Shown here piece after piece: positions 59,180-64,000 of a stretch of 64,000 bases of DNA. Position 1 is the first letter of the stretch. The number at the start of each line of letters is the position of its first letter. The notes beneath the pieces were generated by a model, which ran no database searches, had not been told where the DNA came from, and saw only the letters and a program-made list of their open reading frames with translations. Location: positions 2,945,499 to 3,009,498 of the forward strand of contig NZ_FOJG01000001.1 of the NCBI RefSeq assembly GCF_900110835.1, given 5' to 3'. The translations under genes were made by a program, and so were the position numbers. The stretch comes from Chitinophaga arvensicola. Its GTDB lineage: Bacteria > Bacteroidota > Bacteroidia > Chitinophagales > Chitinophagaceae.

Positions 59180-61678
59180 TTACTTGTCTTTCCCTTCCAG
59201 TACTACGGTAATCCGGTTCTCCATATCCTGTAAATGATACTTCGATACCCCGGTCTGCAAAGGAATCGCTTTGCGGATGTCACTACGCAACGCTACTAAA
59301 TGCGCCCGCATGATGCTGGATACATCTGTGCCGGTAGGATCAGGATTTATATAATAGATAGTGCCATTACCATTGTTACGGCCCACAATTTCATTCACGG
59401 CTTTAAATGCCTTGAAGGAATTATCTATATATATTTTCTGCTGGTTACGGCGGTAAATGTCAATCGGCTTGTTGGTATACAGCTCTGTCCAGATACTGCG
59501 TTTCAGGTCTTCCAAAAACTCACTGGCCTTATAGTTTTTCCTGTTTTTATTCAGTTCTTCATACTTGATCAGCGTCAGCAAAGTACCTGAGCCCTGTAAT
59601 TTCATCAGTACATTCGACTGTGCTACCGCGATGTGCACGAAGGGTTCTGTACCGGTGAGGGCGGTCAGTGTATCGTTGATCAGCCAGGTAGGCGTGGTGA
59701 AAAGATAGTCGTTCAGGAATTTCATGGCGTCTTTCTGGCGCTGGTATTCCACAGGTTCTATCTGAACACCGGGTTGTTCTATGCTTTTGAGCGTGCGGTA
59801 ATCGCCGCCAATGCTTTTTAATACCTGTACTGTGTAGAGTTTGTATTGTTTGATTACTTCCTCATACATGTTTTTCAGCTTATCATAGCCTTCATTTGGT
59901 TCCCGGGTCCAGTCTTTCAGCTGTGGCAGGATACGCTGCAGGTTTTTGATACCGTATTTACCGGCCAATACCGCATCGTCGCCCAGATCTTCGCTCTGGT
60001 TGCGCGGATCGGAGAAACTGAATTCATTACCGAAATACAGGTGCTTATTTTTCGCCAGGCTGTCGATGATGAGTTTATTCAGATAAGGTACTTCCTCTTT
60101 GGCGCTTTTGAACTGCGGATACCATCTGTAACCCCATTCAATAGCCCAGGTATCGTATTCCCCGATTCTCGGGAAAATACCTTTCTGGGAGATATGATCT
60201 TCCGGTTGCGCTACATAGTTAAACCGTGCATAGTCCATGATAGAGGGCGTGTGGCCATGTGCTTCCACATATTGCTTGTCCCTCAGTTTTTCTACAGGTA
60301 CTGTAGAACTGGAACCAAAGTTATGCATGAGGCCCAGGGTATGTCCTACTTCATGGGAAGACACAAAGCGGATGAGCTGTCCCATCAGTTCATCATCAAA
60401 TTTCATTTTGCGGGCGGCAGGATCAATAGCACCGGCCTGGATCATGTACCAGTCGTGTACCAGCTGCATGATGTTGTGATACCAGTTGATATGCGATTCA
60501 ATGATTTCGCCGCTGCGTGGATCATGTACATGCGGACCGCTGGCATTGGCTATCTGTGATGGTTTATAAACGATTACATTATGGCGTGCATCGTCGATGC
60601 TCCAGGTAGAATCATTTTCAGGAGCAGGCATGGCTTTGATGGCATTTTTAAAACCTGCCTGTTCAAATGCTTTCTGCCAGTCGTTTACGCCTGCAATGAG
60701 GTAAGGTACCCATTTCTTTGGGGTGGCCGGATCTATATAATAGATGATCGGCTTTTTAGGTTCTACCAGTTCACCGCGTTTATATTTTTCAATGTCTTCG
60801 TCTTTAGGTTCCAGTCTCCAGCGGGTAATCATGTATTGTGCTTTCACGCCCTGTGGATCTGCATCAAAATCTACGAAGCCCCTGGAAAAGAAACCTACGC
60901 GCGGATCTGCAAAGCGGGGCTGCATAGGTACTGCCGGAAGCAATACCATAGAGCTGTTCAGCTCATAGGTATCCGGGATGGTGGAAGCCGGTCCCTGGCC
61001 TGCTACCGGCAGATAGCTACGCAGGGTACGGATTTCGATGTTCTGCGGAAACGCTTTGATACCGGCGATGTAGGATTTGTCGGCTTGTACGGCCCCTATT
61101 TTCAGGACTGTTTTGGTCTGCGGACTGAAATAGAACACTTCATTATCGGTGTTCAGGTAATCTGTCACATCAATCACCGTGCTTTTCTGTTCCTTGTTAT
61201 AGGCTTTTACGGGAAATGCAGCAGCAATGGGTTCCAGGTTGGAATTCAGTACGGAGCGGAATAATCCGTTCTCGGTAGAATCTGCAGAACGCTCATTGAA
61301 GCGCATTACTTTCATAAATACTTTATCATCCGGACCGGGTTCGAAGCGGATCACATTTTCGGCGATCTGGTCGCCGGCATATCCTGTCATCTGTGGTCTG
61401 GGACCTACAGCTGCTTTGGAGATGCGGTTCACCACCAGGATGGCCCGGTTGTACATGGAGTCGGGAATCTCAAAGTAATAGCGTCCGTTTAACTGATGTA
61501 CCTTGAACATACCAGGAAAGGTCTTCGTTTTTGCCGTAATCACCTGTCCGTATGGTTTGATGGCGGAAGGAAGAGTGTCTGTTTTTTTGACAGATGAATC
61601 GGCAGGAAGTGCTTTTTGCGCCTGGGAAGTGCCCGTAATGCCCAGCAGTGCAACCAGGGCGATGTTTAATCTAAGCAT
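59180..61678 (-). CDS. Zinc-dependent metalloprotease (metzincin type, DUF5117/DUF5118-like)
   Basis: The 832-residue protein has a signal peptide (LNIALVALLGITGTSQAQ). The catalytic HEVGHTLGLMH (HExxHxxxxxH) lies near residue 440-450, in FVSSHEVGHTLGLMHNFGSS, with the later SIMDYARFNY supplying the Met-turn-like segment. The N-terminal region with YGQVITAKTKTFPGMFKVHQ and the central part (AFEQAGFKNAIKAMPAPEND) fit the DUF5117/DUF5118 family of secreted Bacteroidota metalloproteases. It probably degrades or processes peptides in the periplasm or outside. It is the last gene of a minus-strand unit with TlpA-type thioredoxin and PKD-like lipoprotein genes, a set often found downstream of SusCD genes. 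Confidence 0.85.
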   Translation of the reverse strand: MLRLNIALVALLGITGTSQAQKALPADSSVKKTDTLPSAIKPYGQVITAKTKTFPGMFKVHQLNGRYYFEIPDSMYNRAILVVNRISKAAVGPRPQMTGYAGDQIAENVIRFEPGPDDKVFMKVMRFNERSADSTENGLFRSVLNSNLEPIAAAFPVKAYNKEQKSTVIDVTDYLNTDNEVFYFSPQTKTVLKIGAVQADKSYIAGIKAFPQNIEIRTLRSYLPVAGQGPASTIPDTYELNSSMVLLPAVPMQPRFADPRVGFFSRGFVDFDADPQGVKAQYMITRWRLEPKDEDIEKYKRGELVEPKKPIIYYIDPATPKKWVPYLIAGVNDWQKAFEQAGFKNAIKAMPAPENDSTWSIDDARHNVIVYKPSQIANASGPHVHDPRSGEIIESHINWYHNIMQLVHDWYMIQAGAIDPAARKMKFDDELMGQLIRFVSSHEVGHTLGLMHNFGSSSTVPVEKLRDKQYVEAHGHTPSIMDYARFNYVAQPEDHISQKGIFPRIGEYDTWAIEWGYRWYPQFKSAKEEVPYLNKLIIDSLAKNKHLYFGNEFSFSDPRNQSEDLGDDAVLAGKYGIKNLQRILPQLKDWTREPNEGYDKLKNMYEEVIKQYKLYTVQVLKSIGGDYRTLKSIEQPGVQIEPVEYQRQKDAMKFLNDYLFTTPTWLINDTLTALTGTEPFVHIAVAQSNVLMKLQGSGTLLTLIKYEELNKNRKNYKASEFLEDLKRSIWTELYTNKPIDIYRRNQQKIYIDNSFKAFKAVNEIVGRNNGNGTIYYINPDPTGTDVSSIMRAHLVALRSDIRKAIPLQTGVSKYHLQDMENRITVVLEGKDK

Positions 61679-61680
61679 AG

Positions 61681-62550
61681 TTATTGTAATATTTCTTCAA
61701 GTTTTTTAGTCAGTTGTGCGCCGCGTAAATCTTTCGCAATGATCTTTCCGCGTGGGTCTATCAGGAAGTTCTGCGGAATGGAGCGGATCATATACAATTC
61801 TGCTACTGCATTGTTCCAGTATTTCAGATCAGATACATGTTTCCAGGTAAGGCCATCGTGTGCAATGGCTTTCAGCCAGGCCGCTTTCTGGTCTGCCTGG
61901 TCCAGGGAAACGGAGAGGATATCAAAGTTTTTATCTTTAAAGCGGTGGTAGGCGGCTACCACTATCGGGTTTTCTTCCCGGCAGGGACCGCACCAGCTGG
62001 CCCAGAAGTCGAGCAATACATATTTACCTTTGTAGTCCTTCAGCTGTACCGGGTTACCGAGGGTATCCGGGGAGGAGAATGCCGGTGCGGTAGCGCCCAG
62101 GCGTACGGTCATAAAGCCGTCTATTGTTTTTTTCAGTTTGATGCCTTCTTCACTTTTCTGTACCGGTTTCTTCAATCCTTTAAACAGGCGCTCATAGATC
62201 GTGATGTCATCAGGAATAGGGCCAATGGCATCTTTCAAAGCTTCCACACTCACGATATAATCGGGATGTTGTTGTATAAAAGTGATTTCCTGTTTCTTCC
62301 TGATCAGTTTTAATCCGCGTACATCTTCCCGGTATTGTGCCAGCCCGATGGTATCATATTTTGCTTTGGCTTTTTGTGCGTCGTACCATGCCTGGTTACG
62401 ATCGGCCACTTGCTGGTCAATGTCTTTCAGCGCGGTGGTCAGTTCCGCTTTTTGCCTGGAACGGATCAGTGTATCTGTCGGGCTGCTTTGCGCCAGGAGA
62501 CTGCCTGTATACAAGGTGCAGGCCACTGCGAATAGTAAGGAGCTTTTCAT
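61681..62550 (-). CDS. TlpA/ResA-type periplasmic thioredoxin
   Basis: The 289-residue protein has a signal peptide (FAVACTLYTGSLLAQS), a helical N-terminal region (about 20-145) and a C-terminal thioredoxin domain at about 150-289. YVLLDFWASWCGPCREENPI holds the active-site WCGPC, and KHVSDLKYWNNAVAELYMIRSIPQNFLIDP holds the cis-Pro segment. The N-terminal helical region matches DUF4369-lacking TlpA variants of Bacteroidota. It is likely a periplasmic disulfide reductase. It overlaps by operon position with the metalloprotease (2-base gap) and follows the PKD-like lipoprotein gene. Confidence 0.9.
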   Translation of the reverse strand: MKSSLLFAVACTLYTGSLLAQSSPTDTLIRSRQKAELTTALKDIDQQVADRNQAWYDAQKAKAKYDTIGLAQYREDVRGLKLIRKKQEITFIQQHPDYIVSVEALKDAIGPIPDDITIYERLFKGLKKPVQKSEEGIKLKKTIDGFMTVRLGATAPAFSSPDTLGNPVQLKDYKGKYVLLDFWASWCGPCREENPIVVAAYHRFKDKNFDILSVSLDQADQKAAWLKAIAHDGLTWKHVSDLKYWNNAVAELYMIRSIPQNFLIDPRGKIIAKDLRGAQLTKKLEEILQ

Positions 62551-62639
62551 GTTTGGTAGGTATTTATTTTTTGAAGAGACATGAGATCACCTGGCCACCG
62601 GCTAAAGTGGCTTTGGGGTGATCTCATATCGGAAATAAT

Positions 62640-64000
62640 TTAGAAGACCCGGCTTCCCAGTCCTTGTTCTACGTAGGTCACATTGCTTACACGTCCATCG
62701 CCTTCGAAATTCGGTTTGGTAAGTGCATCAATGGTACCGGTAGAGCTGATTTTATGCAGCCATATTTTATAGCGTCCGTTTGCATAGGAGGCGATGGCCA
62801 GGTAGTCGGTGGTAACCGGTATGCCTGCTGTTGGCTGCGGATATTTGATATGCTGGATACAGGTAACTGTTTCTCCGGCAGGTAATGTTTCCTGTAATAT
62901 TTCCTGGGTAGTAGCCACATCTGTCAGGTATATTTTGTTACCATTGGCATAGTAGATGTAATCCGCATCATAGTTACCACCTATGGCGCTGGCGTTCATC
63001 AGGCCATGCGTTGCGGGCAGGGTATCTTTGGCCATGATCAGGGGAGATGTAAACCCTGCGAGGTAACCATATTGTACGTTCAGTTTTACGAGTAATCCTT
63101 GTCCGCTTTGCATACGGAACAGGCCCAGTGCTATACTGCGCTGGCCGGCATATCCACTCAGCCAGAGCACACTGGCATTCATGTTTTTCAGGTCGTTTCC
63201 ATTGGAGCCTAAGGCGGCGAAACTACTGCCGTTGAAACAGAAAACAGATTTTGAGTTTTCATCGAAACCAATATCCATGGCTCCTACTGCAGCAATCGCC
63301 GATACTTTGTAGGTGGAGGGTAAATCAGTGAACAAGGCACCTTTCGTCATGGAGTATGCTTTGTTGTCATTGATCAACCCGATGTTGTTGGATGCCATGG
63401 ATTGAAATGCGTTCTGCAATTTCCGGGTGGCGGGTTTTGAAAAAAACATATCATCAAAGGAACGCACCATTTTGCCATTGTCGATCCGGTAAATAGCGGC
63501 ATCTTTTTCGGAAAGAACCGTGAGCGTATTAAACAGATCGGTAGAGGTGATCGTCATTTTGAAAGAAGGCGTGAAGATGGCTTTTACCGCGTTTCCATCC
63601 AGATTTTTACCGCCGTTATTAAAGCTGATCCAGTTATCGATGCGTCCATCTTTATAAATAAAGTCAAAGTCTGTTTTACCTGCGTTGTCTTTCAGCAGGT
63701 ACCAGCCGTTCATGTTAACGGTAGCTACAAACAGGTTCAGATTAATGAGTTTTATTACCCCGGTTTTTTTGTCTTTTACATTAAATACCAGGTAGTACGA
63801 GCCAGGAGCGAGTACCACGGGGTAGTTCAGAATTTTTGCGTTACTCAGCGTATCCGCCTTTGGAAGATTGCCCTGTACGAAGTTGGTAGAATAAGCGGTC
63901 CAGTAAAAGTCATAGTTACTTTCATTCTCTACCACCGGATTCATTTTTAAGGTATCCCGGCGGGTGAATATCGTGACGCTATCCTTTAATCCGCTTACCA
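62640..64000 (-). CDS. PKD-like family lipoprotein (5' end outside window)
   Basis: The frame is open through the end of the window (reading VSGLKDSVTIFTRRDTLKMNPVV before the ATG at 63944), so the true start lies beyond 64000. The visible 453 residues begin in a PKD-like beta domain (PVVLAPGSYYLVFNVKDKKTG) and continue as a beta-propeller-like region with repeated short strands (GQRSIALGLFRMQSGQGLLV, DADYIYYANGNKIYLTDVA, DYLAIASYANGRYKIWLHK). This fits the PKD-like lipoproteins found between SusD and TlpA-type genes in Bacteroidota. SusCD genes are expected just outside the window. It is thought to be a surface accessory for peptide or glycan capture. Confidence 0.75.
   Translation of the reverse strand, partial: VSGLKDSVTIFTRRDTLKMNPVVENESNYDFYWTAYSTNFVQGNLPKADTLSNAKILNYPVVLAPGSYYLVFNVKDKKTGVIKLINLNLFVATVNMNGWYLLKDNAGKTDFDFIYKDGRIDNWISFNNGGKNLDGNAVKAIFTPSFKMTITSTDLFNTLTVLSEKDAAIYRIDNGKMVRSFDDMFFSKPATRKLQNAFQSMASNNIGLINDNKAYSMTKGALFTDLPSTYKVSAIAAVGAMDIGFDENSKSVFCFNGSSFAALGSNGNDLKNMNASVLWLSGYAGQRSIALGLFRMQSGQGLLVKLNVQYGYLAGFTSPLIMAKDTLPATHGLMNASAIGGNYDADYIYYANGNKIYLTDVATTQEILQETLPAGETVTCIQHIKYPQPTAGIPVTTDYLAIASYANGRYKIWLHKISSTGTIDALTKPNFEGDGRVSNVTYVEQGLGSRVF

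Noticed and set aside
1..64000. CRISPR arrays and insertion sequences
   Set aside because: No regularly spaced identical repeats with unique spacers and no transposase genes were found.

Overview
The window looks like a chromosomal segment of a gliding Bacteroidota, most likely a Chitinophaga-type member of Chitinophagaceae. Supporting signs are a SusC/SusD pair behind a FecI-like sigma factor and FecR, a Gld-type ABC exporter, GLPGLI and NVEALA-like proteins, weak Shine-Dalgarno use, and promoters of the Bacteroidota form TTTG-N19-TAnnTTTG (a textbook copy precedes tRNA-Leu). No database search was possible, so family names rest on recognised motifs and gene order.

1-10.8 kb is an envelope/secretion cluster: a partial transglutaminase-like gene, an outer-membrane barrel protein, a GLPGLI protein, two tandem six-cysteine NVEALA-like peptides, a DUF4221-like lipoprotein, a CxxC redoxin lipoprotein, an MG2-domain protein and a second transglutaminase-like lipoprotein paralogous to the first. 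10.9-19.6 kb is housekeeping: an ectoine-type aspartokinase without ect genes, an unknown gene between two near-identical terminators, tRNA-Leu(CAG), a J-domain/KTSC protein, an SF1 helicase, a small membrane protein and an LpoB/COG3014 operon.

19.7-44.2 kb is the most notable part: a single-direction, roughly 24-kb locus for a contractile phage-tail-like particle. A left boundary of degenerate tandem repeats is followed by a possible winged-helix protein, a probable lysis cassette (one-TM holin-like protein, a protein with u-spanin topology, N-acetylmuramidase), then a terminator-like protein, sheath, tube, two chaperone-position proteins, tape measure, a hub fused to an M15 peptidase, spike, LysM-gp25, gpJ-like and gpI-like baseplate proteins, and four fibre-type proteins. 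Three fibre proteins share the same N-terminal module, and a glycosyltransferase-like gene lies among them. There is no capsid, portal, terminase, integrase or AAA+ ATPase in the window, so the locus resembles an R-type tailocin of a Bacteroidota lineage rather than a prophage or a classical eCIS. A short motif, AAAGAT(T/C)G, recurs in its intergenic gaps and in the upstream repeats.

44.7-48.5 kb carries two unknown small genes, a DoxX-like protein, a Crp/Fnr regulator, a GlxA-type regulator and an HD-domain protein. 48.7-55.8 kb is a sigma/FecR/SusC/SusD nutrient-uptake locus. 55.9-59.1 kb is an ABC ATPase with a GldF-GldG-like fused permease. 59.2-64 kb, on the minus strand, is the 3' part of a likely SusCD-type operon: a PKD-like lipoprotein (cut by the window end), a TlpA-type thioredoxin and a large metzincin-type metalloprotease.
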